From: Methanomassiliicoccales archaeon
GTDB taxonomy: Archaea > Thermoplasmatota > Thermoplasmata > RBG-16-68-12 > SOIM01
Direction of reading: 5' to 3'
Assembly: GCA_030593295.1 (NCBI GenBank)
Contig: JAUVHO010000004.1
Coordinates: 23,615 to 87,614, forward strand
DNA length: 64,000 nucleotides
Shown here: positions 48,232 through 58,284 of the stretch, in pieces
Layout of the letters: the number at the start of each line of letters is the position of its first letter
Numbering within the stretch: position 1 is the stretch's first letter
Position numbers and translations under genes: made by a program
The notes under the pieces: model-generated
The model's database searches: none
What the model was told of the DNA's origin: nothing
Seen by the model: the letters and a program-made list of their open reading frames with translations, nothing else

Positions 48232-51200
48232 TCAGAAGACGTATGTCATGGTGGCAGAACCGCCGTCATCGTCGTAGACCGTCAGCGTGATGGTGAACGG
48301 TCCGACCGTGGCGTACGCGTGAGTGGTGTAATCCGTTACGGTTATCGGGTTGATCTCCGGGCTCATTGCCAGATCGGGTGAAACGCCGTTGTTGTAATAG
48401 GTGTTTGAGCTCGTGGTGCTGTCTCCCCAGTCCCAGTGGAACGTCAGGTCATCGCTTCCCACGTCGGAAGCGGTCGCCAGGAAGGAGACGTTGTGTCCAA
48501 CGAGGTACGGGCTGAGGTCGTCCTCCTCCCATACGTAGGTCTCGGGATGCATGACGTTGAAGGTGTGGTGCAATCTGGATTCAGTGCCGTCCTCGAACTG
48601 CAGTATCACCCATCCTGGGTTCGCCCCGTTCTCCTGGCCGTTTATCGGGTCGTCCTCCGGGGTGTAGTAGGCCACGAAGGAGAAGCGGGAAGAGAAGGTC
48701 AGTGAGACGTTAGCCAGTGTGACCGCCTGGTCGTCCGGGCTGCCGGGATAGCGTATTAGATGAGCATATCCGATCTCCACGCCGTCCTCGTACAGGTAGA
48801 ACTCCACATCGTGCCACTTCTCACCTGCGATCCTGAATACGATGCCTGCACTCACGTACGCGTCGATGGCCCAGATGGTCGGTGCTACGTTCAGCACGTA
48901 GACGGTCTCGGTGACGGTCGCCACTCCACCATCATCATCGGTCACGGTCACGGTCACGGTGAAGTTGCCGTTGTCACCGTAGGCGTGTGTAGCGATATCC
49001 TGAACTCCCATGGGCCACACGCCCAGAGGGCTGTTGGGTGGATCTGGACCGACGCCGTCGTTGTAGTATTCCCTGGTCTCAGAGGTCCCGTCACCCCAGT
49101 CCCACATTATGGACACATCGTCGCTTCCAGCGTCGGTGATGTCCGCCGTCAGGGTGACCGAATCGCCCTCGTTGATGACGTTGGAGCCTTTGACGGTCAC
49201 TTCCGGAGGCAGGTTCGCAACCGAGATATTGGTGCTCTGGGTCTCCGATCCTCCGTCATCATCGTACAGTGTAGCGATGACCGTGAAGACACCATTGTCC
49301 CCGTAGATGTGGGATGCAGAGAACCTTCCGGTCGCATCGGGTGGTAGATTCTCCTCGGCAAGGCCCGCGTTGACAACGGTTCCATCGCCCCAATCGATGG
49401 TCCCATTATGCGTGTCCAGCCAGCCTGGATCGGTAAAGTTCGCTACGAGGTCGTAGGGTGTAGTGCCCTCGTAGACCGTTGTTGGGGGATGCACGAATTG
49501 GGTGATGTCCGGATCCACATTGAGGACATCCAAGGGCGGGGTGTCATTCACACCAACGCCACCATCATCGTCGGTCACGGTCAGGATCACGGTGTAGACG
49601 CCGTTGTCCCCGTAAGCGTGAACCTCGGTCGCAGAAGCGCCCATCAGAATCGTGCCGTCACCGAAGTCCCAGTCGAACGTGTGAGTGTCGTAGATACCTG
49701 GGTCGTAGTAGACTGCATTGAACTGTATGTTGTCGCCCTCGGGGTAGGGTGGATTGAGTTCAACACCGTCCAGATTCTCGCTGGTCCACTGTACTGATGG
49801 TGCTACGTTGAGAACCGTGATGTTTGCCTGGGCCTGTGCAGTCGCCCCTCCGACATCGGTGACGGTTAGGGTGACGATGCAGTCGCAATCATCATAATAG
49901 GTATGGGACACGTTCATTCCAGTGGCTTCGTCGTCATTGATGTAATTCCCGTCCCAATCCAAATCCACGTTCGCGTCGAAGTCCCACGAACATTCCAGTA
50001 TGGCGGACTTGATGAGCAGATTAACGTTATCCAGGAAGCTCTCCGCGTCATCGATCGCGAATGCCGAGCCGCCGGTCTGTTCTCCCATGGAGATGAAAAG
50101 TGCTTGCTGAACGCCGATGGCTGGTCCTGTCGGGTCGATCGACTCATCGTACATCGGGAATGCCACTACATCATTGTCGTTCAGGATCTCCGAGGTCTCG
50201 TTGATTACATCCCAATCGCCTTGGACCACGAACGGTCTGCCCCACCAGCTCTTGCCCGGACTCCCGTCGCCCAGCTGGGTCCACGGTGCCGAATCGCCGA
50301 TGGGAACGACGATCCTGGTAGAGGCTTCGCGCCACGGATGATTGAGCGCGATGTAGGCCGCCCCCTGCGCCCATCCTTCTGACATCTTCTCGTTGTAATA
50401 ATCACACCGTTTTGTCGGGTCTATGAGACCGGGTGAAGGGTTCGCTGTCTTGACATTGTAGCTGTGGGGATTGCTGATCAGCTTGTTCCTCAGACAGTCC
50501 TGGAGGATGTTCCCGTGAACATCATAGCGTGCCCCATAGTCCAGCCAACCATCCATCACCGGGAACTTGGCGGGGGTCTCTGTCCCGTGGTCCATGCCAT
50601 AAACAACGAAGTCCAGGTCATATCCCTGGGCTATCAGGTCGGCCTCTATCTGAGGTAGTGTCGTGGTCAGGATGTTCCACTCATCGGGCATGCTTGGAGA
50701 CGTATCGACAACGAAGATCATGTCCACCTTTGGGTCGGGATCGAATGACCCATATCCGCTGAAGTAGGCGGTCTGGCCCTCGAAGATGGTCTGCGACGGT
50801 GGGCTCAGAACGGCTTCGGGGGGTCGGTTTGCCGACTCCCAGATTATCAGGTTGTCCGCGAATGCGTAATTGTCGAATACGCCGTCGCCTTCTTTGTCCA
50901 GCAGTTGATAGTCATCCAGGACCTGGGTGTCACCGTACACCACCACATCCGAACCTGGCCTGGGTGGAGCACCGGCTATCTGGTCAACTGCCACCAGGTC
51001 GTAACCCATTCTGTCCCTCACCAGGCTCTTAGCGGTCCCAGTGAGTGTCAGTGACGCTACGCCGGCTCCATCCAAATCCAGCTCATCTACTCCAACTGTT
51101 ATCTGATCGGGGGTGATGTCATCAGCTGCGGGTGTAATATAGTTGATTCTATTGTTGGCATCCTTCTGAATTCCAACGCCTAAATCTGTCAAGAGCTTGT

Positions 51201-51642
51201 TGAAGGTATTCGTTCCAAAACCTGGACCCCATTCGCCTTGAGCCACCAGTCTTCCTCCGTTCATCAAGAAGTCCTTAATCTCGTTAATCTTGGTGGACGA
51301 GAAGTAGAAGATGCCCCCGTCGTTGGCCAGGCCTGGCATGATGAAGAATATGACCCTGTAGTCGTTCAGATCGGATGGCCAGACGTTCGTGTAGGTAGTT
51401 GGATAACCGATGCTATCGTAATAGGTCTTAAGTTCATAGAATATCGCTCGACCATCCCAGACAGGAGGAGCCTGTCCACCGTTGCCGTAGTACAGCAATA
51501 TCTCATTCGACTCCAGACCCAGAGGTTTGAAATCATCCACCTCTTGGACCTCTGGAGAAAAGCTCAAAACATTCGCAGCAGGCATAACCAGAACCAAAGG
51601 TAAGAGAACGCATGCTAGTTTCATTGGAATTGAGGCACTCAA
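48232..51642 (-). CDS. Large secreted PKD-repeat protein with vWA-like domain
   Basis: DTSPSM MIDAS-like motif; multiple PKD repeats (HTFDWDFGDGT, TVILTVTDDDGG). Confidence 0.9.
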   Translation of the reverse strand: MSASIPMKLACVLLPLVLVMPAANVLSFSPEVQEVDDFKPLGLESNEILLYYGNGGQAPPVWDGRAIFYELKTYYDSIGYPTTYTNVWPSDLNDYRVIFFIMPGLANDGGIFYFSSTKINEIKDFLMNGGRLVAQGEWGPGFGTNTFNKLLTDLGVGIQKDANNRINYITPAADDITPDQITVGVDELDLDGAGVASLTLTGTAKSLVRDRMGYDLVAVDQIAGAPPRPGSDVVVYGDTQVLDDYQLLDKEGDGVFDNYAFADNLIIWESANRPPEAVLSPPSQTIFEGQTAYFSGYGSFDPDPKVDMIFVVDTSPSMPDEWNILTTTLPQIEADLIAQGYDLDFVVYGMDHGTETPAKFPVMDGWLDYGARYDVHGNILQDCLRNKLISNPHSYNVKTANPSPGLIDPTKRCDYYNEKMSEGWAQGAAYIALNHPWREASTRIVVPIGDSAPWTQLGDGSPGKSWWGRPFVVQGDWDVINETSEILNDNDVVAFPMYDESIDPTGPAIGVQQALFISMGEQTGGSAFAIDDAESFLDNVNLLIKSAILECSWDFDANVDLDWDGNYINDDEATGMNVSHTYYDDCDCIVTLTVTDVGGATAQAQANITVLNVAPSVQWTSENLDGVELNPPYPEGDNIQFNAVYYDPGIYDTHTFDWDFGDGTILMGASATEVHAYGDNGVYTVILTVTDDDGGVGVNDTPPLDVLNVDPDITQFVHPPTTVYEGTTPYDLVANFTDPGWLDTHNGTIDWGDGTVVNAGLAEENLPPDATGRFSASHIYGDNGVFTVIATLYDDDGGSETQSTNISVANLPPEVTVKGSNVINEGDSVTLTADITDAGSDDVSIMWDWGDGTSETREYYNDGVGPDPPNSPLGVWPMGVQDIATHAYGDNGNFTVTVTVTDDDGGVATVTETVYVLNVAPTIWAIDAYVSAGIVFRIAGEKWHDVEFYLYEDGVEIGYAHLIRYPGSPDDQAVTLANVSLTFSSRFSFVAYYTPEDDPINGQENGANPGWVILQFEDGTESRLHHTFNVMHPETYVWEEDDLSPYLVGHNVSFLATASDVGSDDLTFHWDWGDSTTSSNTYYNNGVSPDLAMSPEINPITVTDYTTHAYATVGPFTITLTVYDDDGGSATMTYVF

Positions 51643-51714
51643 GAAACCCCACCTCCTTGGCGGTATATGGATTCACTGACTATTAAGTATTGCTGGACGG
51701 TCTTCGAACTAGTC

Positions 51715-51882
51715 TCATCGACCCTTGCCCACAACCCTCTCGAGCACCTCGTAGCCCCGAACCGCGTCCTTCTTGTTGAGGATGAAAGTGAGCTCGGTGT
51801 TGGTGGAGACGATCTCGAGGATGTTTGTGTTGTCCCAGGCCAGGTTCCTGACGAGGGCTTTTGTCTCGGCGATAAGAGAAGA
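51715..51882 (-). pseudogene. C-terminal remnant of an ACT-domain-like protein
   Basis: ETKALVRNLAWDNTNILEIVSTNTELTFILNKKDAVRGYEVLERVVGKGR*. Confidence 0.55.
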
Positions 51883-51886
51883 GGAC

Positions 51887-52084
51887 GGCTCACCCACCTA
51901 CAAGAAGAAGCTCGGGACATCGGACATGAACGTGCTGGGCAACCACTGGGATGTTCCCATCGTCGCTTTCGGCCCGGGCGATTCCAGGTTGGACCACACC
52001 CTGGATGAAAGGTTGAGCTTGGATGATTATTCTGCAAGCATAAGAGTCCTGAGACGTGCGCTATCAAGTCTGATTGAAAGATAG
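51887..52084 (+). pseudogene. C-terminal remnant of an M20 LysK/ArgE-like deacylase
   Basis: PTYKKKLGTSDMNVLGNHWDVPIVAFGPGDSRLDHTLDERLSLDDYSASIRVLRRAL*; no upstream catalytic part in frame. Confidence 0.7.
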
Positions 52085-52124
52085 AGAACTGATTGGACAG
52101 TAGAGAGCCCGAGACAGATTCAGA

Positions 52125-54944
52125 TCAAAGACCAACAAAGCTGTGTTTTGCTGACCCAGTTTGAACTGAAATCTGATATCCTCCGCCCAGTGAAACCTGA
52201 GTATCATAGACCCCCTCAGGCATCGTGGTCGCATGGAAGACCCAGAGGTTCGACATCATGTGGGCAATACCAATAATGTCTGGAATATTCTGGCAGAACC
52301 AATCCGCAGTGTGGATTTCGATTGGTTTTAGAGGGAGCCCAAACGAACGGATTCCTGGCAAATAACCGACCGTCACCACTCCAACACTGTATGTACTGCT
52401 GCCGAATCTCCCAGAAAGATCCACTGGCATCAACATGTAGTATGATTCGCCCGGGAAATTCACCGCATCAAAATCGGTCCACGTAGTAGCCGCCCAAGAC
52501 AACTTTGCCACCGGTTCCAAGGAGAGATTGTGCAAGCCAGCCCTCTTGTTTGATTTGAAGATCCAATATTCTTGAACATCAGGTGTTGCATTCCAGCTGA
52601 GTTTCACATTTCCAGTCTGGATCTGGACTCGCAGACTTCTCGTGAAGTTCGTTTGACTGCCCATTCCTTCCCTGAATCTGATCATCGAGCCTGGATATCC
52701 CGTGAACGTGTAGATTGCGGGAGATGTGAGACTGATTTCGTATGTTTCACCCACCTCTGCTGGCGCATCATTGACGCCCTCTCCGCTTCCTCGATAATGG
52801 ATAACCCACCGACCGTTTATGTCCAGCCATCCAATGTATTCAGCCCCGGGGATGTCGTCGGCGAACCAGCTTATGTTCATGTCCTCGCACAGGTCCAACG
52901 GTAATGAGAAGGCATTGGTTCCCGCTTCAAAATGCTCTGTCCACTTCCCAACAGTAATGCTTGAAATGCTCATGGAGCCGAATTGGCTCACCGTTCGAAC
53001 GGCATAGTGGTATTCTGGTGGGGCAGATTCCAATGCTGCTTCAACGTCAATCCAAGTTGTCGCGAGTGGATCAGTATCAAAGGAAGTGTTATGGACCGGA
53101 TCATCGAAATCAAATGTTGTCTGGCTTGTCGATCTATAGACAAGGTAATTGGCAATATTGGGCACCGATGGAGCGGTCCAATCGAGTTGAATATCATTCC
53201 CTACAACGGTGGCAATGAGATTGGGAGGTGGTGGTATGTCATAGTAGACGGTGACGAACCGGCTTGCCTCATTGTTGGTCTCATTTCTTTCAGGAACCAT
53301 GTTGTCAGGATCTACAAGAACGAAGACTTCGTGGGTGCCAATGGTAGAGGGGTTCCACATGACTTCGGCTTCAGCAGTGCCGAACCTCCCAATGTAAGGT
53401 ATCACCACATCGGGTCCTATCTGATTGACCGGGGCTGGTATACCGTCGTAAAACCTGACTGTAAGGTCAGGAACGCCTGTATGGCCTCTGTTGTGAATCG
53501 TTGCGTTGATTGTCACCGAGTCGCCCAAGTTCACGGTATTTGGTTGGAAATGCATATCTTGCGACTCAACAGTCAAATCTGGCAAAACCGACAATTGAGT
53601 GGCTGCGAAATAGATGTCCCAATTGCCATTTCGCTTGTCGAACCAGGTAATGAATACGTGACTTGTGGAGTTGTTTTCGAAGATCGCAATTGATGGAGAC
53701 CATTGTCCCGAAACTGTGCTCCCAGTATCGTCGACTCGAATGTCACCTTCAAAAGAGAACCCGCCATCGAGAGACGATGCAAAGAAAATGTCACGCTGAT
53801 TATTGTTCCTGTTGTCATCCCACGTAACGTACACATTTCCGACACTGTCGACTCCCAAGGAAGGACCCGAAGCAATCACAGCCCCAGTGCCGATGTTGTC
53901 CACACGTATGTTCTTTTCAAAGGTCGAGCCTCCGTCTGTCGATTTTGTGAAGTATATTCCGTTGCTCGAATTCCTACTGTCCATCCACACAGCATATACA
54001 TTCCCAGCACTGTCGGCCCCTATTGAGGAACCACTCCTAACGCCATCGTTAGCATCATCCACTTGCAGATCAGGATTGAAGGACAGTCCACCGTCCGTTG
54101 ATTTGGAAAGATAGATATGATAGAATCCATCCCGTTTGCCGGACCATGACGCGAAAATGCTTCCCTGCGCATCGAGAGTCAAAGAAGGGACGGTGAGAGC
54201 GGGCGAACCGATAGGATCGTTGACAAGGACACTTGGCTCAAAAGTGGCTCCTCCGTCGAGTGACCTGGAAAGCTGAATGCTGTTGCTTCCGCGATCGTGC
54301 CAAACGACGAACACAGTTCCGTTTTGAGCAACCTCAACCGAGGGAATCGCTTGATTGGAGGTATCGTTGCCAGTGTCGTCGACGCGAACGCTGGGGCCGA
54401 ATGAAAGTCCCCCGTCGATTGACTTGGCAAGATAAATGTCCCAGTTCCCGTTTCTATAGTCCTGCCAGGCGACATAGACCGGTCCACTTTTGTCGACCGT
54501 AACGGATGGATTCATTTGCGTCGTGAACTGACCCCCATCGTCTACCTGTACATTCGTGTCGAAGGAGATGCCGCCGTTCGAAGACTTCGCCAAGTATATA
54601 TCATGATACGCCGAGATGAAATTCCGGTCATCGTACCAAACGACATAGATAACGCCCATGTCGTCGACGGCAATATCAGGGTATAATTGGTCCGATAACT
54701 GAGACCCAGTGTCATCCACACGCACATTCGGACCAAAAACCAGCTCTTCATTCGCTAGTTCATCCGATGGACCGGCTAATCCTCCAAAGGCGAGTATCAT
54801 TAGTGATGCAGAGATGTAATAGGCTATGAGCGACCCACGGAACTTGACATGATCGCCTCCACAAACCTTGATTCTATTATCATTCATTGAAGCATCCCCG
54901 CCTCGAATGGCAGTGCCCAGTACATTCTCCTCCACTCGATACAA
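52125..54944 (-). CDS. Secreted BNR/sialidase-like beta-propeller with CARDB and FN3-like domains
   Basis: Repeats of IYLAKSSNGGISFDTNVQVDD; CARDB-like VNLGDSVTINATIHNRGHTGVPDLTVRFYDG. Confidence 0.88.
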   Translation of the reverse strand: MYRVEENVLGTAIRGGDASMNDNRIKVCGGDHVKFRGSLIAYYISASLMILAFGGLAGPSDELANEELVFGPNVRVDDTGSQLSDQLYPDIAVDDMGVIYVVWYDDRNFISAYHDIYLAKSSNGGISFDTNVQVDDGGQFTTQMNPSVTVDKSGPVYVAWQDYRNGNWDIYLAKSIDGGLSFGPSVRVDDTGNDTSNQAIPSVEVAQNGTVFVVWHDRGSNSIQLSRSLDGGATFEPSVLVNDPIGSPALTVPSLTLDAQGSIFASWSGKRDGFYHIYLSKSTDGGLSFNPDLQVDDANDGVRSGSSIGADSAGNVYAVWMDSRNSSNGIYFTKSTDGGSTFEKNIRVDNIGTGAVIASGPSLGVDSVGNVYVTWDDNRNNNQRDIFFASSLDGGFSFEGDIRVDDTGSTVSGQWSPSIAIFENNSTSHVFITWFDKRNGNWDIYFAATQLSVLPDLTVESQDMHFQPNTVNLGDSVTINATIHNRGHTGVPDLTVRFYDGIPAPVNQIGPDVVIPYIGRFGTAEAEVMWNPSTIGTHEVFVLVDPDNMVPERNETNNEASRFVTVYYDIPPPPNLIATVVGNDIQLDWTAPSVPNIANYLVYRSTSQTTFDFDDPVHNTSFDTDPLATTWIDVEAALESAPPEYHYAVRTVSQFGSMSISSITVGKWTEHFEAGTNAFSLPLDLCEDMNISWFADDIPGAEYIGWLDINGRWVIHYRGSGEGVNDAPAEVGETYEISLTSPAIYTFTGYPGSMIRFREGMGSQTNFTRSLRVQIQTGNVKLSWNATPDVQEYWIFKSNKRAGLHNLSLEPVAKLSWAATTWTDFDAVNFPGESYYMLMPVDLSGRFGSSTYSVGVVTVGYLPGIRSFGLPLKPIEIHTADWFCQNIPDIIGIAHMMSNLWVFHATTMPEGVYDTQVSLGGGYQISVQTGSAKHSFVGL

Positions 54945-55027
54945 TGCGGATTCTAGTATAAGATATCTCTACCAACACCAACGGAAAGGGGAAAAATTAG
55001 ATTAGTCAAAAGACCATCTACGAGAGA

Positions 55028-56317
55028 ATGCCCAAGATAGCCGAAATCCTCTCGGACGATTATGAGGGAAAAGAGGTCGAGATCAAAGGCTGGATCTACC
55101 GCACCAGAAGCAGCGGAAGCTTGGTATTTGTCGTGATAAGGGATTCGAGCGGAGTCGTTCAGGTAACCGTCAACAAGGACGACGTCCCCGAGAAGGATTT
55201 CTCTGACGCGGAGAAGGCGCTGATAGAGTCCTCTGTGATGGCGAAGGGTACGGTTGCAAAGGACGAGAGGGCACCCGGCGGGTACGAGATAAGAGCGTCG
55301 GGATTCAACGTCGTGGGCTTTGCCGAAAAGTATCCCATAACGAAGGACCAGAGCACCGAACTCCTGCTTGACCAAAGGCACCTGTGGATTCGGAGCCGGA
55401 AGATGACCAATGTTCTGAAGATAAGGTCCACCGTCTTTGGAGCGATCCACGATTACTTCAGGAACAACGGGTACTGGGAGGTCCAGGCTCCCATTCTGAC
55501 ACCGTCCATGGTGGAGGGCGGTTCAACGCTTTTCAAGGTGGACTATTACGATAAGGAGATTTACCTCGCTCAAAGCTGGCAGCTATACGCGGAAGCGATG
55601 GTCATGGCCCTGGAGAAGATATACTGCATCGCGCCATCCTTCAGGGCGGAGAAGTTCAGGACCACGAGACATCTTACTGAGTACTGGCACGCCGAGATGG
55701 AAATCGCTTGGGAAGGGATGGACGAGTGCATCAGCGAAGGAGAGAAGCTCATATCCCACATCTGCTTGACCACGGCCGAGAAGAACCTGCCGGAACTGGA
55801 AGCATTGAAAAGAGACCCCGGATATCTGAAGTCGCAGGTCCCGCCGTTTCCCAGAATGAAGTACGATGAAGCCGTGGAGATGCTGCAAAAGAAAGGTATG
55901 AACGTTGACTGGGGCAAGGACCTGAGGACTCTGGAAGAGAGAGCATTGATGGGAGATTTCGATAAGCCTTTGATAGTCACGCATTACCCCAAGGAGATAA
56001 TGGCATTCTACAAACCCAGGGACCCAGAGAACCCGGATGTTGCGTTGTGTTTCGACTTCATCGCGCCGGAGATAGGCGACGAGATAATCGGCGGATCGGA
56101 GAGGGACGCGGACATAAAGGAGATCATCAAATCCCTGGAGAGGGAAGGAGAGGATATCTCAAGATACGAGTGGTATCTGGACTCCAGAAGGTTCGGCTCG
56201 ATCCAGCACAGCGGTTTTGGCATGGGGATAGAGAGAGTGGTTCAGTGGATCTGCGGGCTGGAACACATCAGAGATGCGATTCCTTTTCCGAGGACGGTTG
56301 CCAGATACTATCCCTAA
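55028..56317 (+). CDS. asnS: Asparaginyl-tRNA synthetase (class II, AsnRS/AspRS family)
   Basis: OB fold VEIKGWIYRTRSSGSLVFVVIRDSSGVVQVTV; class II motifs, GFGMGIERVVQWICGLEHIRDAIPFPR. Confidence 0.9.
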   Translation: MPKIAEILSDDYEGKEVEIKGWIYRTRSSGSLVFVVIRDSSGVVQVTVNKDDVPEKDFSDAEKALIESSVMAKGTVAKDERAPGGYEIRASGFNVVGFAEKYPITKDQSTELLLDQRHLWIRSRKMTNVLKIRSTVFGAIHDYFRNNGYWEVQAPILTPSMVEGGSTLFKVDYYDKEIYLAQSWQLYAEAMVMALEKIYCIAPSFRAEKFRTTRHLTEYWHAEMEIAWEGMDECISEGEKLISHICLTTAEKNLPELEALKRDPGYLKSQVPPFPRMKYDEAVEMLQKKGMNVDWGKDLRTLEERALMGDFDKPLIVTHYPKEIMAFYKPRDPENPDVALCFDFIAPEIGDEIIGGSERDADIKEIIKSLEREGEDISRYEWYLDSRRFGSIQHSGFGMGIERVVQWICGLEHIRDAIPFPRTVARYYP

Positions 56318-56374
56318 AGAAATTGACGTCTCTGGTTATGCACGAAAACAACTTCAGGCAGAGTGAGCTAGCGA

Positions 56375-56926
56375 TTATTGAAGATCCACAATGCCCTGCT
56401 TGTTCCTCAGTTCCTTGTCGTCGAAGACGGCGATGTAATCGGGTGTCATGTCGGACTGGATGTCCAATGACCTGACCGCGGAGAAAGTTCCCGTTCCGTC
56501 ATTGCGGTACATGACCATGCTGAGATCGCCGTAGTTGGTGAAGATTATCGTCTCGGGTATCCCATCCCCATCCTCGTCCAGCAGATACAGAGGCGAGGGT
56601 TCCATGCCAAAAGAGGGATTCAAGAGAGGAGCCAGGGTCCCGTTGCAGAATGCATATTCCTTCAGAAAGTATCCAGTGCCAGTGAACTCGATCTCGTTCG
56701 TGCGGTATCTGTTCTCTCCGACGTTGTAGTAGGTCTTACCAGAAGGAAGCACAATGTCAATCCTCCCATCATTGTTATTATCCTGGAACATGGAGAAGTC
56801 CCTGCCCTCGTCCGCCACTACAGAAACGGCAACCAACATTGAGGCAGAGAACAACAATGGAAGAACGGTCACAACACCAATCGCACAGGTCAAGAGTCTC
56901 GAGCGCGGAAACCTCATTTCAAGCAC
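56375..56926 (-). CDS. Secreted FG-GAP/VCBS-like short protein
   Basis: Signal peptide; DNNNDGRIDIVLPSGK, DEDGDGIPETIIFTNYGD. Confidence 0.65.
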   Translation of the reverse strand: MLEMRFPRSRLLTCAIGVVTVLPLLFSASMLVAVSVVADEGRDFSMFQDNNNDGRIDIVLPSGKTYYNVGENRYRTNEIEFTGTGYFLKEYAFCNGTLAPLLNPSFGMEPSPLYLLDEDGDGIPETIIFTNYGDLSMVMYRNDGTGTFSAVRSLDIQSDMTPDYIAVFDDKELRNKQGIVDLQ

Positions 56927-57197
56927 TTCCGAGTAAAATCAATGCCAATCTTGGATAAATAGACATCGGTAAAAGGGCCTGCCCAGCAAGAGAAGATAAG
57001 AAAAAAGGTCGGCCGCCCAGAGGTAAAAGTCCGAACGACCTCGTTGTGGAGGGATGCTTAGATAACTGAATCTCCCGAATACCGCACTTGGTTTTAAAGT
57101 TTACTATTTCTTGATATGATATGCAGCCCGGAAAATGGCTGGCGCTGGCTAGGCCGGAAGTGAACATGTCCAACAGAGTTCATCGTCCCCTCCAATA

Positions 57198-57554
57198 CTA
57201 CTTCTTGCCCTTGTACATCCCCTGAGATTTGAAGAAATCGGACAGCATGTCAACGACCTGATTATACTGTTTCTTCACCTTATGCATTCCGAGAGCTCCT
57301 CCCATGAGCCCGGTCGTGGACTTGACAAGCCTGACCGCCACAGATTCATCCGGCATCGAATGGATCTGGAAATCTATTTCGTAGTACTGCGCAAAGCCGC
57401 CGAAGGCGAAGTTCATTCCTTTGCTTCCCTTCTTGGCGGTGCCGGAATGCTGGTCTTTCCATTCTACGGCGAACTTGTTCGCCTGAAAGACTTGACCCAC
57501 CATGTGTTGAACGTTCTCGATGGGACTGTCCACGAATATGTCCGTGTACTTCAC
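57198..57554 (-). CDS. Small conserved-looking protein
   Basis: VKYTDIFVDSPIENVQHMVGQVFQANKFAVEWKDQHSG; GTG start chosen because the longer ORF is antisense to 57727-58281. Confidence 0.5.
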   Translation of the reverse strand: MKYTDIFVDSPIENVQHMVGQVFQANKFAVEWKDQHSGTAKKGSKGMNFAFGGFAQYYEIDFQIHSMPDESVAVRLVKSTTGLMGGALGMHKVKKQYNQVVDMLSDFFKSQGMYKGKK

Positions 57555-57726
57555 TAAACCACCTCCATCACTTGAATAAAATGTCGCACTTTCAGTCTTT
57601 CGGTATGTCATCGGGGATTTGTCATCCAGATGGATGCAACAATGACATCTCAGTACCGTGCGTCCCTGACCCGAACCAGACGAGAAGGGTTCAAATATGC
57701 ACGTTGAGTACGGGCGGTTGATACAA

Positions 57727-58281
57727 ATGGCAGAGTCACAGATAGGTAAGTTCGCGGGGAGAGAACCCGACAAGGAATTGCTGATGGAACTGTCCAAGGA
57801 GGAGTTGATAGACGTCCTTTTCATGCATATCAGGGACATTTTCGCGGTCGATGGTCTGTATTTTCTGGGCATAGAGCGCAAGTTCGACGGCGAGGAGGCC
57901 TTGGAGATCGACACCTGGGTCTGGGAGAGAATGGCGAAGATAGAGGTCAGAAGATTGATCAAGACCATGGGTGTCTCGGGAGAGGACATTCCTTCGTTCA
58001 TGCAAGCGCTCAGGGTGAGCTGCTGGTCCCTGGACACCGAGAGGAAGGAGATATTGGTGGAGGAGAACAGGGGAGTGTACAGAAACACCAAGTGCAGGGT
58101 GCAGACCAGAAGGGCCGAAAAGGGGCTGGGGGAGTTCCCGTGCAAGGGCGTCCGCTACAACTGGCTGAAGCTCTTCGCAAAAGAATTGAACCCTAAGATC
58201 AAGGTGAACTGCCTGACCTGTCCGCCGGATGAACATCCGGACGACCTGTGGTGCGAGTGGGAGTTCGTTCTGGAGGAATGA
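57727..58281 (+). CDS. DUF6125-like cytosolic protein
   Basis: ELSKEELIDVLFMHIRDIFAVDGLYFLGIERKFDGEEALEID; Cys-containing C-terminus. Confidence 0.65.
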   Translation: MAESQIGKFAGREPDKELLMELSKEELIDVLFMHIRDIFAVDGLYFLGIERKFDGEEALEIDTWVWERMAKIEVRRLIKTMGVSGEDIPSFMQALRVSCWSLDTERKEILVEENRGVYRNTKCRVQTRRAEKGLGEFPCKGVRYNWLKLFAKELNPKIKVNCLTCPPDEHPDDLWCEWEFVLEE

Positions 58282-58284
58282 GAC

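Noticed and set aside
57000-57060. Inverted repeat AGGTCG...CGACCT
   Set aside because: Short stem with a long loop in an intergenic region; could be a terminator but support is weak
57555-58145. N-terminal extension of the 57198-58145 ORF
   Set aside because: Fully antisense to 57727-58281; a GTG start at 57554 gives a more sensible protein
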